Assembly: GCA_959607825.1 (NCBI GenBank)
Contig: CAUHNW010000014.1
Coordinates: 21,140-85,139 of the forward strand
DNA from: HGM13006 sp900757695
GTDB taxonomy: Bacteria > Bacillota > Clostridia > Oscillospirales > Oscillospiraceae
Length of the DNA stretch: 64,000 nucleotides
Direction of reading: 5' to 3'
Shown: positions 18,595-27,954 of the stretch, piece by piece
Layout: each line of letters begins with the position of its first letter
Position numbering within the stretch: the stretch's first letter is position 1
Translations under genes and position numbers: made by a program
Notes under the pieces: model-generated
The model's database searches: none
Seen by the model: the letters and a program-made list of their open reading frames with translations, nothing else
Told to the model about the DNA's origin: nothing

Positions 18595-18599
18595 GCAGT

Positions 18600-20984
18600 T
18601 TAGCGCAGGGTCACGTTCAGTTTCTCCTGCAGATCGGAGAGAATCTTCTTTACAACACTGTCGGAATCCGCATCGGTCAGGGTGCGGTCATCGGCACGGA
18701 GCTCCAGTGCAAAGGCCAGAGACTTCTTACCCTGAGGGATGCCCTTGCCGCAATACAGATCAAAGAGCTTGACGCTCCGCAGCAGTGTGCCGCCAGCAGC
18801 AGCGATCACGCCCTCTACCTGTGCGGCAGTCAGTTCGTCATCGCATACCAGCGCAAGGTCACGCTCAACACTGGGGAATCTGGGCAGAGGCTGATAGAGC
18901 GCCTCAGGAGCCAGCAGCGTCATCAGCGTGGTAAAGTTCAGCTCTGCGCAGTAGATCTCGCTGGAAATTCCATAGTTGGCAGCCACCAGGGGATGCACCT
19001 GACCAAATACGCCCACATAGGTGCCGTCTACATAGAGATCAGCGCAGCGGCCGGGATGGTAGGAGGGATTTTCCTTCTGGGCTACCACGGTGTGAGGCTT
19101 GACGTTCAGGCAGCGGAGCAGTGCCTCTACCTCGCCCTTCAAAGAGAAGAAGTCCTCATTTTCACCGTAGGAGCCAAGGGTCAGGATGATATCCTCCTTG
19201 GGCAGCGCTTCGCCCGCTACAGGGAGATAAATCTTTGCCAGCTCATAGAGCTTTGCGGCCTTGTTCCGATGGGCATTGTTCCGGGAAAGCGTCTCCAGCA
19301 TGCAGGGCAGGGAGGTGGTGCGCATCACGGAGGTATCCTCGCCCAGCGGATTGAGGATCTTGACGGGGTTCCGCAGCGGGCTGTCTGCGGGAATGCGAAT
19401 CAGGTCAAACATGGAGGGGCTGCCGAAGGAATAGGTGAGAATCTCACTGTAGCCCATGCCACGGCAGATCTGACCGGCCAGATTCTTGCACTTCTGCTCA
19501 GGGGTATAGCCGCCCTTTGCAGCTGCTCCCTTGAAGGTTGTAACGGGGATGTTGTCATAGCCGTACATCCGGGCTACTTCTTCGGCAACATCGGCCATAT
19601 AGTGGATATCGGTCCGCCAGGAGGGAACGTGCAGCTGGTCACCTTCCACAGTGAAGCCCAAACGGCTCAGGTACATGACCATATCCTCACGGGTCAGATC
19701 GGTGCCCAGGTAATGGTTGATCTTTTCCGGCTCAAAGGCAACGGTGACCGGATCGGGCACATAGTTGAGGATATCGATGACACCGTCCATAACATCTCCG
19801 GCGCCCAGCTGCTCTACCAGCTCGCAGGCACGCTGAATGGCGGGATAGGTATCCAGAGGATTCAGACCCTTCTCATACTTGGTGGAGGCATCGGTACGCA
19901 TGCCCAGTGCGTTGGCAGTCTGGCGGATGCAGGTGCCGTCGAAGTTGGCGCTCTCAAAGACCACGGTGGTGGTGTCCTCCAGAATTTCAGAGTTGAGGCC
20001 GCCCATGATGCCGGCAAGGCCGATGGCCTTCTCGCTGTCGGCAATGACCAGCATCTTGTTGGTCAGGGTATGCTCCTGCTCGTCCAGAGTGGTGAGCTTC
20101 TCACCGTCCTTGGCACGGCGGACAACGATCTTTCCGCTGCCCACATAGCGATAGTCAAAGGCGTGCATGGGCTGGCCGTATTCCAGCATCACATAGTTGG
20201 TGATATCCACAATGTTATTGATGGGACGAACACCCAGCGCATGGAGCCGCTGACGGAGCCAACGGGGAGAGGGGCCGATCTTGACATTGGTGATCATCCG
20301 GGAGGTGTAGCGGTTGCAGAGATCAGGCGCCTCGACTTCAACTTCCAGCCGGTCGAAAATGCTGCCGGCATCAGAGCCTTTTACTTCGGGCTCGTGGAGG
20401 GTAAAGGGCTGATTGAAGGTAGCGGCGGCCTCACGGGCAATGCCGATGATGGAATAGCAGTCCGTGCGGTTGTTGGTGATTTCAAATTCCACCACAGAAT
20501 CATCGGTGCCGATGAGGGTGTTGATATCCTGCCCCACATAGGCATCGGGCTCTTCAATAATAAAGATACCGTCTTCGATGGCATAGGGAAAATCGTTGAG
20601 GGTAAGGCCCAGCTCCTTGAGAGAGCAGAGCATACCATTGGACATCTCTCCACGGAGCTTGCCCTTGGTGATGTGAACACCCCCGGGCAGATAGGAGTTG
20701 TGCTTCGCTACGGGGACAAGATCTCCCTGCTTAACGTTCTGAGCGCCGGTGACGATCTGGATGGGTGCGTCTTCGCCTACGTCTACCTGACAAATCCACA
20801 TATGGTCGGAGTTCTCGTGGCGGACAATTTCCAGCACCTTGCCGACTACAACGTTTTTGATCTCGGCGGAAAGTACCTCGGTGGTCTCTACCTTGGTGCC
20901 GGACATGGTCATGGCGGCATCAAATTCATGGTCGGATACATCGACCTTTACATAGTCATTCAGCCATTTTCTTGAAATATTCAT
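18600..20984 (-). CDS. pheT: Phenylalanine--tRNA ligase beta subunit
   Basis: Beta subunit of the alpha2-beta2 PheRS. The 794 residues contain the N-terminal tRNA-binding OB domain (SDHMWICQVDVGED, IVTGAQNV), B3/B4 editing domain with RYTSRMI, B5 domain, catalytic-like core (RMYGYDNIP, LNPLGEDTSVMRTT) and C-terminal anticodon-binding FDX-ACB domain (LFDLYCGKGIPQGKKS). The ATG at 20984 follows GGAGT. pheS lies 21 bases upstream in the same T-box-controlled unit. Confidence 0.97.
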   Translation of the reverse strand: MNISRKWLNDYVKVDVSDHEFDAAMTMSGTKVETTEVLSAEIKNVVVGKVLEIVRHENSDHMWICQVDVGEDAPIQIVTGAQNVKQGDLVPVAKHNSYLPGGVHITKGKLRGEMSNGMLCSLKELGLTLNDFPYAIEDGIFIIEEPDAYVGQDINTLIGTDDSVVEFEITNNRTDCYSIIGIAREAAATFNQPFTLHEPEVKGSDAGSIFDRLEVEVEAPDLCNRYTSRMITNVKIGPSPRWLRQRLHALGVRPINNIVDITNYVMLEYGQPMHAFDYRYVGSGKIVVRRAKDGEKLTTLDEQEHTLTNKMLVIADSEKAIGLAGIMGGLNSEILEDTTTVVFESANFDGTCIRQTANALGMRTDASTKYEKGLNPLDTYPAIQRACELVEQLGAGDVMDGVIDILNYVPDPVTVAFEPEKINHYLGTDLTREDMVMYLSRLGFTVEGDQLHVPSWRTDIHYMADVAEEVARMYGYDNIPVTTFKGAAAKGGYTPEQKCKNLAGQICRGMGYSEILTYSFGSPSMFDLIRIPADSPLRNPVKILNPLGEDTSVMRTTSLPCMLETLSRNNAHRNKAAKLYELAKIYLPVAGEALPKEDIILTLGSYGENEDFFSLKGEVEALLRCLNVKPHTVVAQKENPSYHPGRCADLYVDGTYVGVFGQVHPLVAANYGISSEIYCAELNFTTLMTLLAPEALYQPLPRFPSVERDLALVCDDELTAAQVEGVIAAAGGTLLRSVKLFDLYCGKGIPQGKKSLAFALELRADDRTLTDADSDSVVKKILSDLQEKLNVTLR

Positions 20985-21005
20985 ATCTTAACTCCACTCC
21001 TTTCC

Positions 21006-22049
21006 TTAGAACTGGCTCAGGAACCGAACGTCGTTCTCAAAGATCAGACGCAGGTCGTTGATGGCAAAACGGTTCATGGTCATTCGCTCGACACCGCAGC
21101 CGAAGGCAAAGCCGGAATACTCATTGGGATCAATGCCGCAGCCTTCCAGCACCTTGGGGTGTACCATACCGGCGCCCAGCAGCTCGATCCAGCCCTCACC
21201 GTGGCAGGTGGGGCAGGTATGACCGTCTACCTCGCCGGTGCCGTGACACTTGAAGCACTGGACGTCCATTTCGCAGGAGGGCTCGGTGAAGGGAAAGTGG
21301 TGGGGGCGGAACCGGGTCACGCATTCCTCGCCGTAGAGCAGCTTGCCCATCTGGATGAGGCTGCCCTTCAGATCTGCCATAGTGATGCCCTTGTCGATGA
21401 CAAGACCCTCCATCTGGTGGAACATGGGGCTATGGGTGGCGTCGACCTCGTCCTTCCGGTAGACGCGGCCCGGGGAGATGATGCGGATGGGGGGCTTCCG
21501 GCTCTCCATGACACGGATCTGCATGGGAGAGGTCTGAGTGCGCAGCAGCACGGAATCATCCTCGGTGGTATAGAAGGTATCCTGACGGTCCCGGGCGGGA
21601 TGACCCGCAGGGGTGTTGAGCTTGGTAAAGTTATAGCTCTCCAGCTCCACCTCAGGGCCCTCTACCACGTCAAAGCCCATGCCGATGAAAATTTCCTTCA
21701 TCTCGTCCAGAACAATGCTCATGGGATGCTTATGGCCCATGGCAATTTCCTTGGCGGGCATGGTAACGTCCAGAGACTCAGCCTGAAGCTTCCGGTCCAG
21801 TGCGGCGGCAGCCAGTGCTGCCTTCTTCTTTTCCAGAGACTCCTCAATGGCGGTACGGACCTGATTGGCCTTCTGGCCCATAACGGGACGCTCCTCCGGG
21901 GAGAGAGAGCCCATCTTCTTGAGCAGTCCGGTGAGTTCTCCCTTCTTGCCCAGAAAACGCACACGCAGATTTTCCAGCTCAGAGGATTCTTTTGCATCTT
22001 CCAGAGCGGCCAGCGCCATTTTTTCAATGTTTTCCAGCTGCTGTTTCAT
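21006..22049 (-). CDS. pheS: Phenylalanine--tRNA ligase alpha subunit
   Basis: Catalytic alpha subunit. The 347 residues show the N-terminal coiled coil (residues 1-90), then class II motifs: HPMSIVLDEMKEIFIGMGF, DTFYTTED..LLRTQTSPMQIR (motif 2 region), RPHHFPFTEPSCEMDV and the motif 3 FAFGCGVERM. A CxxCHG..C..CHG insertion precedes WIELLGAGMVHP, seen in many bacterial PheS. The ATG at 22049 follows TAAGGAG. Confidence 0.97.
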   Translation of the reverse strand: MKQQLENIEKMALAALEDAKESSELENLRVRFLGKKGELTGLLKKMGSLSPEERPVMGQKANQVRTAIEESLEKKKAALAAAALDRKLQAESLDVTMPAKEIAMGHKHPMSIVLDEMKEIFIGMGFDVVEGPEVELESYNFTKLNTPAGHPARDRQDTFYTTEDDSVLLRTQTSPMQIRVMESRKPPIRIISPGRVYRKDEVDATHSPMFHQMEGLVIDKGITMADLKGSLIQMGKLLYGEECVTRFRPHHFPFTEPSCEMDVQCFKCHGTGEVDGHTCPTCHGEGWIELLGAGMVHPKVLEGCGIDPNEYSGFAFGCGVERMTMNRFAINDLRLIFENDVRFLSQF

Positions 22050-22094
22050 GTTGCATACTCCTTATCATAGTATTTTCGTAATTTAAGCGGGTGG

Positions 22095-22350
22095 GAGAAC
22101 GCAAAAAAATCGCCCTCCGTCCAGTAGGGGACGAAAGACGCAGCTTCCGCGGTACCACCCGCAATTCGCCTCCAGCAAGGCGCACTTTACATGGATAACG
22201 GCACAACCCGGCCCGGCCTACTGGGGAATCCCGTTCAGGGGGCAGCTCACGGGGGAACGCCCATAATCCCGGTGCAGGCGGCTCTCAGCACCCCGCCCTC
22301 TCTGCAAGCACCTTACCGAATACAGACAACCCGATCATTGCTTATTGTGA
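22095..22350 (-). promoter_or_regulatory. T-box leader (tRNA-Phe responsive)
   Basis: The 5' leader of pheST carries the T-box bulge GGGTGGTACCGCGG (22150-22163, minus strand) that pairs with the uncharged tRNA acceptor end. A terminator stem (TCG.CCC with GGGCGA) and TTTTTTT at about 22107-22114 follow. A structured stem I region lies upstream to about 22345. Two UUC triplets could be the Phe specifier; without folding I cannot say which. It should raise pheST expression when tRNA-Phe is uncharged. Confidence 0.92.
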
Positions 22351-22360
22351 TATTGCATCC

Positions 22361-22389
22361 ATCATAGCATACAATTTGAGAAGTTGCAA
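22361..22389 (-). promoter_or_regulatory. pheST promoter
   Basis: On the minus strand TTGCAA (22389-22384), 17-base spacer, TATGAT (22366-22361), immediately before the T-box leader. Confidence 0.75.
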
Positions 22390-22443
22390 GGGCTATTGTC
22401 TCGGAAAATCCGGCAAAACCATACAATATTTTTCCCTTTCCAC

Positions 22444-22472
22444 TTGCGGCTTTTGTGAATCAGGATTATAAT
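22444..22472 (+). promoter_or_regulatory. Promoter of 22537 operon
   Basis: TTGCGG (22444-22449), 17-base spacer, TATAAT (22467-22472). Confidence 0.65.
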
Positions 22473-22536
22473 AGCCATAAATATCCGCAGAAGGTCATGG
22501 CCGGACGGGGATGAAAACATTTTAATGGGGGATACC

Positions 22537-23061
22537 ATGAATAATTATAATGATACCTTTGTAGAAGAGCTGGTGGTTCGCCGCAATTCTCTGAAAAACC
22601 TTTTGATCGAGGCCCTTGTGGTGGTGGCGGCTATAGCTCTGGCATTGGCCTGCTGGCTGTTTTTGAGCCCTATTTTTCCGGCGATGCTGGTGATTTTGGT
22701 GTTTGCTGCCTATCTTGGCATCAAGTTTCAGGGCGTTGAGTTTGAGTATTCCTTCACCAACGGCGATTTGGATGTGGATAAGATCATGGCCAAGCGGAAG
22801 CGGGTTCGGCTGGTGGAGATCAACCAGAAACAGATTCAGGTGATGGCCCCCTATACGGCGGAGTATGAGAGCGTGACCCATGACTATTCCGTGTCCCAGG
22901 TCATTGACGCATCCTCCTCTAAAAATGCGGCGGGACGTTGGTTTATCATCTATGAGGCAGAGGATGGAAAATATGTCTTTTTGGTGATCCAGCCCTCCAG
23001 GCGCTTCCGGGAGGCCATGCAGAAGTATATTCGTTCCAGAATGAAGGGGATGGAGGTATGA
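22537..23061 (+). CDS. Small membrane protein, possibly DUF6106-like
   Basis: Unknown function, 174 aa. Two adjacent hydrophobic helices (about residues 21-62) are followed by a soluble beta-rich domain with EYSFTNGDLDVDKIMAKRKR and a C-terminal basic helix. The layout resembles clostridial DUF6106 proteins, but I cannot confirm this. ATG 22537 (NNYNDTF) has GGGGGAT directly upstream; an ATG four codons earlier lacks one. It overlaps the nnr gene by four bases (ATGA), so the two are co-translated. Confidence 0.7.
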   Translation: MNNYNDTFVEELVVRRNSLKNLLIEALVVVAAIALALACWLFLSPIFPAMLVILVFAAYLGIKFQGVEFEYSFTNGDLDVDKIMAKRKRVRLVEINQKQIQVMAPYTAEYESVTHDYSVSQVIDASSSKNAAGRWFIIYEAEDGKYVFLVIQPSRRFREAMQKYIRSRMKGMEV

Positions 23062-24566
23062 GATTTGCCGGAAGTGCGGCCATGCGTGACATGGACGCCT
23101 ATGCCATTGATACCGTGGGGATCCCTTCTGATACCCTGATGCTCCGGGCTGCCCGGGGGCTTGCGGACAAGGCGGAGGCGATGCTGCCGGAGGGGGGCAT
23201 GGCGCTGATTCTCTGCGGCAGCGGAAACAATGGCGGCGATGGCATTGCCGCCGGAAAATATCTGCTGGAGGATGGATTTCAGGCCCGGCTCCTGATGATA
23301 GGGAACAGGGAGAAGCTGACACAGGACAGCAGAAAGATGTGCGCCCTGCTGGAACAGCAGGGGGGAATGTTGGAGGACGGCACGCCGGAGACGGTGAAAG
23401 GAATGCTGCCCCATGCAGATCTGGTGATCGATGCGCTGTTTGGAACCGGGCTTTCCCGGGATGTCTCGGGCGCTTATGCGGATATCATTGCAGCAGTCAA
23501 TGCCTCGGAATGTCCGGTGCTGGCCTGCGATATTGCCAGCGGCATTTCTGCGGACACCGGGGAGATCCTGGGCTGCGCCGTTCGGGCGGATGCCACAGTC
23601 ACCTTCAATTTGCCCAAAACCGGACAGCTGCTGCCACCGGGAACGGAATATACCGGTGCGCTGACGGTTCACGATATCGGGATACCCGAAGAGGCAAAAG
23701 AGCAGGTTTATTTTGACGGGGAATATGTCACCGGTGACATGGTGAAAAGCTGGCTGCCAAAGCCGATGCTGGAAAGTCACAAGGGAGACTTTGGAAAGCT
23801 CCTGCTGCTCTGCGGCTCGGAGGGCTTTACCGGTGCGGCGGCATTGTCGGCAAAGGCAGCGCTGCGCACTGGTGCAGGGCTGGTTTATCTCGGGGTACCG
23901 GAGCCGGTATATCCGATTTTGGCGGCAAAGCTGGATGCGGCAGTGGTATTTCCCTTGCCGGGGAATGGAAATGGCCGTTTTGGCAGCTTTGCTGTGGAAG
24001 AGATCCCGGAGCGGCTTCGGGATAAGGATGCCTGCCTTGTAGGCCCGGGCATTGGACGCTGCCGGGACACGGAGTCGCTGGTGGATGCGGTGCTGGACAC
24101 TGCGGAATGTCCGGTGGTGCTGGATGCCGATGGTATAAATGTCCTGTCCGGGCATATAGATAGATTGGACAGGGCCAGAGTGCCTTTGGTGCTGACGCCG
24201 CATGAGGGAGAATTTCTGCGGATGGGCGGAGATCTGTCCGGAGGCAGAATTGCCGGCGCACGAGCCATGGCGGAGAAGACCGGTGCGGTCATTGTGCTCA
24301 AGGGCTATCGAACCGTAACGGCAGTGCCGGATGGGCGCATCTATGTGAACTCTACCGGCAATCCCGGCATGGCCACCGGCGGCAGCGGAGACGTGCTCTC
24401 GGGCATCCTGACCTGCCTGCTGGGGCAGGGAATGGAACCGGCCAGAGCTGCCGCTGCTGCGGTATGGATCCATGGCGCCGCCGGAGATGCGGCCCGGGAC
24501 AGGCTTGGGGTTCGGAGCATGCTGCCAACAGACCTCATTGGGGCTCTGCCTGAAATCCTGCGATAG
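23058..24566 (+). CDS. nnr: Bifunctional NAD(P)H-hydrate epimerase/dehydratase
   Basis: Metabolite-repair enzyme that epimerises and dehydrates damaged NAD(P)HX. The N-terminal NnrE (YjeF_N) domain spans about residues 1-210 with CGSGNNGGDG and VIDALFGTGL. The C-terminal NnrD (carbohydrate kinase-like) domain spans about 225-500 with LLLCGSEGFTGAA, VLDADGIN, TPHEGEF and the catalytic STGNPGMATGGSGDVLSG. The 502-aa fusion matches the usual bacterial architecture. It overlaps the upstream gene by four bases and leads into a lipoprotein gene 11 bases on. Confidence 0.95.
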   Translation: MRFAGSAAMRDMDAYAIDTVGIPSDTLMLRAARGLADKAEAMLPEGGMALILCGSGNNGGDGIAAGKYLLEDGFQARLLMIGNREKLTQDSRKMCALLEQQGGMLEDGTPETVKGMLPHADLVIDALFGTGLSRDVSGAYADIIAAVNASECPVLACDIASGISADTGEILGCAVRADATVTFNLPKTGQLLPPGTEYTGALTVHDIGIPEEAKEQVYFDGEYVTGDMVKSWLPKPMLESHKGDFGKLLLLCGSEGFTGAAALSAKAALRTGAGLVYLGVPEPVYPILAAKLDAAVVFPLPGNGNGRFGSFAVEEIPERLRDKDACLVGPGIGRCRDTESLVDAVLDTAECPVVLDADGINVLSGHIDRLDRARVPLVLTPHEGEFLRMGGDLSGGRIAGARAMAEKTGAVIVLKGYRTVTAVPDGRIYVNSTGNPGMATGGSGDVLSGILTCLLGQGMEPARAAAAAVWIHGAAGDAARDRLGVRSMLPTDLIGALPEILR

Positions 24567-24577
24567 GGGGACATGCT

Positions 24578-25192
24578 GTGCGGCTGAGACGAGCCGTACC
24601 AATGATGATGCTGCTTTTGCTGTGCGCCTGCGGAGCAGCCAAGACTTCGGCGCAGACGCCGGTTCGATTTCGGACAGAACTGCTGGAGGCGGGACAGCTC
24701 AGCTGTCAGCTGGTGCTTCGAGCGGATTACGGCGAGTATGTCAGAGATTTTACACTGGACTGCCGGTACACCCCGGATGAAGCTTCGCTTCAGGTGGTGG
24801 AGCCGGAAATTGCAAAAGGAATCACAGCATCGGTGTCAGGAGAAGGGGCAAAGGTGTCCTATGACAGTACGGTGCTTGCAGTAGAAAATTTTGAAAGCCG
24901 AAGAATCTCGCCCATGGCCGCACCCTATCTGCTGGGTAAGGCGTGGACGGAGGGATACATTGCCTCTATGGGAGAAAGTGACGGACTGGAAACCACAGAG
25001 TATACGCTGGGCTACGGCGGCGACACCTTGAAGATCACAACGGATTTTCAGGATGGAAGACCGGTGCACGGTGAGATCTCTGACGGGCAGACGGTGCTGA
25101 TCTCCTGCGAGATAAAGGATCTTCGGCTGGAAAAGAAAGAAGCAGAGCAAAATGAAGATGTTAAAACGTACGTGGGCGGAGGTCAGCCTTGA
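24578..25192 (+). CDS. Lipoprotein of unknown function
   Basis: 204 aa, GTG start with AGGGGG 7 bases upstream. The signal peptide is RRAVPMMMLLLL followed by lipobox LCAC (Cys about residue 18), so it should be membrane-anchored outside the cell. The mature part is beta-rich, with repeated TLDCRY-, YTLGY- and LKITTDF-like strands reminiscent of outer-leaflet lipoprotein carriers, but no family is recognised. It overlaps the start of alr by 41 bases, an unusually deep overlap. Confidence 0.75.
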   Translation: MRLRRAVPMMMLLLLCACGAAKTSAQTPVRFRTELLEAGQLSCQLVLRADYGEYVRDFTLDCRYTPDEASLQVVEPEIAKGITASVSGEGAKVSYDSTVLAVENFESRRISPMAAPYLLGKAWTEGYIASMGESDGLETTEYTLGYGGDTLKITTDFQDGRPVHGEISDGQTVLISCEIKDLRLEKKEAEQNEDVKTYVGGGQP

Positions 25193-26321
25193 CGCCCTTC
25201 AGCACAACTATCAGGTATTGACGAAGGATCTGCCGGAGGGCTGCCGCTTTCTGGGGGTTGTAAAAGCGGATGCCTACGGCCATGGGGCGGTTCCGGTGGC
25301 ACGGGAGCTTCAAAAGCTGGGGGCCGGTTATCTGGCAGTTTCCAACTATGAAGAGGCATTGCAGCTGCGTCGGGGGGATGTGACCCTTCCAATTCTGATC
25401 CTTGGGTATACCCCGGTGGAATTTGCAAGGGATCAGGCGGCCCTGCATATTACCCAGGAGGTCCATTCTCTGGACTATGGCCGCCAGCTCTCTGAGCAGC
25501 TGGAAGGCACCGGCCTTACCCTGACGGTACATATGAAGATCGACACCGGCATGAGCCGTTTGGGCTTCTTTGCCTATGACCGCCCGGAGACGGTGCCGGA
25601 GCTGGTGGAACTGTGCAGCCTGCCCAATCTCCACGTGGAGGGGGCCTTTATGCATTTTGCAGTGGCGGATACGCCCAGCGAGCTGGATTATACCCAGATG
25701 CAGCATCAGCGCTTTATGAATGTGCTGGATGCGCTGAAGGCGCATGGGATCCAGCCGGAAATTGTGCACTGCGCCAACAGTGCCGCCACCATTGCATTCC
25801 CTGCGTATCATCATGACATGGTTCGGCCCGGTATTGCCACCTATGGCCTGAGTCCCTCGGAGGAAATGCGGGGTATGGCGGATTTGCAGCCGCTGATGGA
25901 GCTGAAAACCACCATTGCGGCCATACGCCCCTTTGAAGCCGGTGTAACGGTCAGCTACGGCAGAACCTATGAGACCCCCGGCCCCAGAACCATTGCGGTA
26001 TGCCCCATTGGCTATGCCGATGGACTCCAGCGGCGGCTCAGCGGGAAGCTTCATTTCCTGCTCCATGGGAAGAAAATTCCGGTGGTAGGACGGATTTGCA
26101 TGGATATGTGCATGGTGGACATCACCGATGTGCCGGAGGTGCAGGTGGGTGATACGGTCACTGTGGTAGGACGTGACGGAGACGCTGCCATCACATGGGA
26201 TGATTGGGCGGATCAGCTGGGGACGATCTCCTATGAGCTGGTATGCGACATCAACAAGCGTGTACCACGGCTGTATCTTAAAAACGGCGAAGTCGTGGAG
26301 ACGCTACAGTATATTGTATAA
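25152..26321 (+). CDS. alr: Alanine racemase
   Basis: PLP-dependent racemase that supplies D-Ala for peptidoglycan. The 389 residues have WAEVSLDALQHNY, the PLP lysine in VVKADAYGHG (Lys40), KIDTGMSRLGF, HCANSAAT, and the second-base region VSYGRTYETPGPRTIAVCPIGYADG with the C-terminal VGRICMDMCMVD. An ATG at 25158 is an alternative start. It ends a unit with the nnr gene and closes with a strong terminator. Confidence 0.96.
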   Translation: MKMLKRTWAEVSLDALQHNYQVLTKDLPEGCRFLGVVKADAYGHGAVPVARELQKLGAGYLAVSNYEEALQLRRGDVTLPILILGYTPVEFARDQAALHITQEVHSLDYGRQLSEQLEGTGLTLTVHMKIDTGMSRLGFFAYDRPETVPELVELCSLPNLHVEGAFMHFAVADTPSELDYTQMQHQRFMNVLDALKAHGIQPEIVHCANSAATIAFPAYHHDMVRPGIATYGLSPSEEMRGMADLQPLMELKTTIAAIRPFEAGVTVSYGRTYETPGPRTIAVCPIGYADGLQRRLSGKLHFLLHGKKIPVVGRICMDMCMVDITDVPEVQVGDTVTVVGRDGDAAITWDDWADQLGTISYELVCDINKRVPRLYLKNGEVVETLQYIV

Positions 26322-26326
26322 TACCA

Positions 26327-26370
26327 GGTCACCCCGATGCCGAAAAACGGCATCGGGGTGACCGTATTTT
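26327..26370. terminator. Bidirectional terminator after alr
   Basis: A perfect 16-bp stem (26327-26342 with 26348-26363, AAAAA loop) between convergent genes, with TATTTT on the plus side. Confidence 0.85.
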
Positions 26371-26374
26371 AGGG

Positions 26375-27118
26375 TTATAGTATCTCCGGGCCATTCATTC
26401 GAGGGCCGTCATCGTCCGTATAAGCCTGCTTCTTTGCACGATATTTCAAAAGCAGACCGATGGCGAGGAACACAAGCCCCAGCACCACAAAGACCAGTGA
26501 GGTGGAAATGAGACTGTCATGCTCGTCTTGAATCCGCTGCTGGAAGCTGTCCGGGTCTGTACCCTTGTAGATCAGCTCCAGTGGAACGGTACTGAGGGAG
26601 AACCCCTGCTGGAGGAGCTGCTCGGTGTACGCCTGATAGTAGCTTTCCAGGTCATCGGAATCAAAGGGCTGCGCAACGCCGCAGATGCTTGCAAAGCTCA
26701 GGTCGCCCATCTGCTGGGTGTCATCACTGAGGTAGTCCATGAGCACTTCGTGGATATCATCCTCCGTGTTCACCGCCAGTGTAATGACCATGGGCTCGTT
26801 ATCCTTGCCCCGGAAGGCTGCTGCATAGTAATTGGTCGTAACCTCATTATCTGTGCCGCCAGCGGCAAAGCTGTCGAGAATCACGCTCTCGCCTAGATCA
26901 TAGCTGCCAGACGGTTGAAAGTCAGAGCCGGTAAGCGTATGAGCATTCTGCAAGGGGGCGGCCTGCTTCAAGATCTTCGGAAGGTTCCAAAGGCCCAGCA
27001 CAATGAGGCCAAGCCCGATGCCGAGAAGCATACGAGTCAGCACACCTTTTACGGAATTGCGGCTTTTTGACTCCGGGTCGGAATACGCCCAGGGCTCTAT
27101 GTCGGCGTGTCTTTTCAC
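26375..27118 (-). CDS. Bitopic membrane protein of unknown function
   Basis: 247 aa. Transmembrane helices lie at about residues 29-47 and 206-229 and enclose an extracytoplasmic domain with a conserved-looking SYYQAYTEQLLQQGF helix. The tails are charged. This resembles small clostridial DUF6709-type proteins, without certainty. The start is GTG at 27118 with GAGGAG upstream, since the adjacent ATG is followed at once by a stop. It lies 31 bases after the ThyX-like gene and is probably co-transcribed with it. Confidence 0.65.
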   Translation of the reverse strand: MKRHADIEPWAYSDPESKSRNSVKGVLTRMLLGIGLGLIVLGLWNLPKILKQAAPLQNAHTLTGSDFQPSGSYDLGESVILDSFAAGGTDNEVTTNYYAAAFRGKDNEPMVITLAVNTEDDIHEVLMDYLSDDTQQMGDLSFASICGVAQPFDSDDLESYYQAYTEQLLQQGFSLSTVPLELIYKGTDPDSFQQRIQDEHDSLISTSLVFVVLGLVFLAIGLLLKYRAKKQAYTDDDGPRMNGPEIL

Positions 27119-27149
27119 ATTACACTCCTCTTCCTCTTTTTATTTGGTT

Positions 27150-27794
27150 TCAGGACTTCTTTCCGGTGATGAGCTCCGGAGCCATGGGCAGAGTCTCAAT
27201 CCAGTCACAGACCACATGCCAGTCCGGGAGCCGGTGATTCCGGCGCTGTGCGTAGATGTTCTTGAGGCAGCGATAGTTGGTGGTCATGCCGGCCATCAGC
27301 TCAAAGCCGGAGGGGAGATTATAGAGCAGCTCCAGATAGGCTTCCTTTTTCCGCTGGGGCTCCTGAGCTGCGTCAATGCTGTTATAGACCTGCTGAAGCC
27401 GCTGGGCCTCGGCGATTTCTACGGGACTGGTGTACTGGTTGCAGCAGTCTGCAATCCGGAACCGGGCGACCCGATGCATGGTGGACATGGAGGAGATAAA
27501 GTTCAGAAATGTGTACCGCTCCGCTTCGACCCATGCCTTGTTGGTGATGGTCAGGTCGAAGTTTACAACGATGCCGGTGAGGAACTGGTCATGGCCGCCT
27601 TCGGGAATGGAGGCCAGCTTAATGGCACGCTTGATGTGGGGATTGGTGTAGTCACCGGCTTCCCGGCACTGACGAATGGCGGCTACGGTTTCCTGAAACT
27701 CCTGAGGGGTGGGAGCGGTATCACGCATGGAATAGCCGCTGCGGAAGATGGAGCTGTCAAGGCCAAAAAGTTCTACATTTTCAATGGTGGTCAT
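27150..27794 (-). CDS. ThyX-like protein lacking the ThyX signature
   Basis: 214 aa. The order of elements resembles flavin-dependent thymidylate synthase: EGGHDQFLTGIVVNFDLT where ThyX has HxxFLRH, then a helix AWVEAERYTFLNF, and late LPSGFELMAGMTTNYRCLKNIYAQRRNHRLPDW, which recalls ThyX-like proteins of Bacillota and their phages. The canonical RHRxxSxNExSxR motif is absent (STMHRVARFRIADCC stands nearby), so thymidylate synthase activity is doubtful. The ATG at 27794 follows AGGTG. Identification is by resemblance. Confidence 0.55.
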   Translation of the reverse strand: MTTIENVELFGLDSSIFRSGYSMRDTAPTPQEFQETVAAIRQCREAGDYTNPHIKRAIKLASIPEGGHDQFLTGIVVNFDLTITNKAWVEAERYTFLNFISSMSTMHRVARFRIADCCNQYTSPVEIAEAQRLQQVYNSIDAAQEPQRKKEAYLELLYNLPSGFELMAGMTTNYRCLKNIYAQRRNHRLPDWHVVCDWIETLPMAPELITGKKS

Positions 27795-27827
27795 GGGGCA
27801 CCTGCTTTCTTTAGTCTTTATAGATCC

Positions 27828-27857
27828 ATCATAACATACAATTCGACAAAATACAAC
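27828..27857 (-). promoter_or_regulatory. Promoter of ThyX-like gene
   Basis: On the minus strand TTGTAT (27857-27852), 18-base spacer, TATGAT (27833-27828). Confidence 0.5.
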
Positions 27858-27892
27858 GGCGGAGATCCGTGGGACGGCCATGGGGCAGGTAT

Positions 27893-27920
27893 TGCATTTC
27901 ATACAGGAACAGGGTATAAT
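27893..27920 (+). promoter_or_regulatory. Promoter of DEAD-box helicase gene
   Basis: TTGCAT (27893-27898), 16-base spacer, TATAAT (27915-27920), 34 bases before the start. Confidence 0.65.
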
Positions 27921-27954
27921 GAATGGAATCATAATGAAATAATAGAGGTTGAAA

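Noticed and set aside
18561..20975. An 804-codon plus-strand open frame
   Set aside because: It mirrors pheT exactly; pheT is unmistakable and GC-rich codon bias keeps the opposite frame open.
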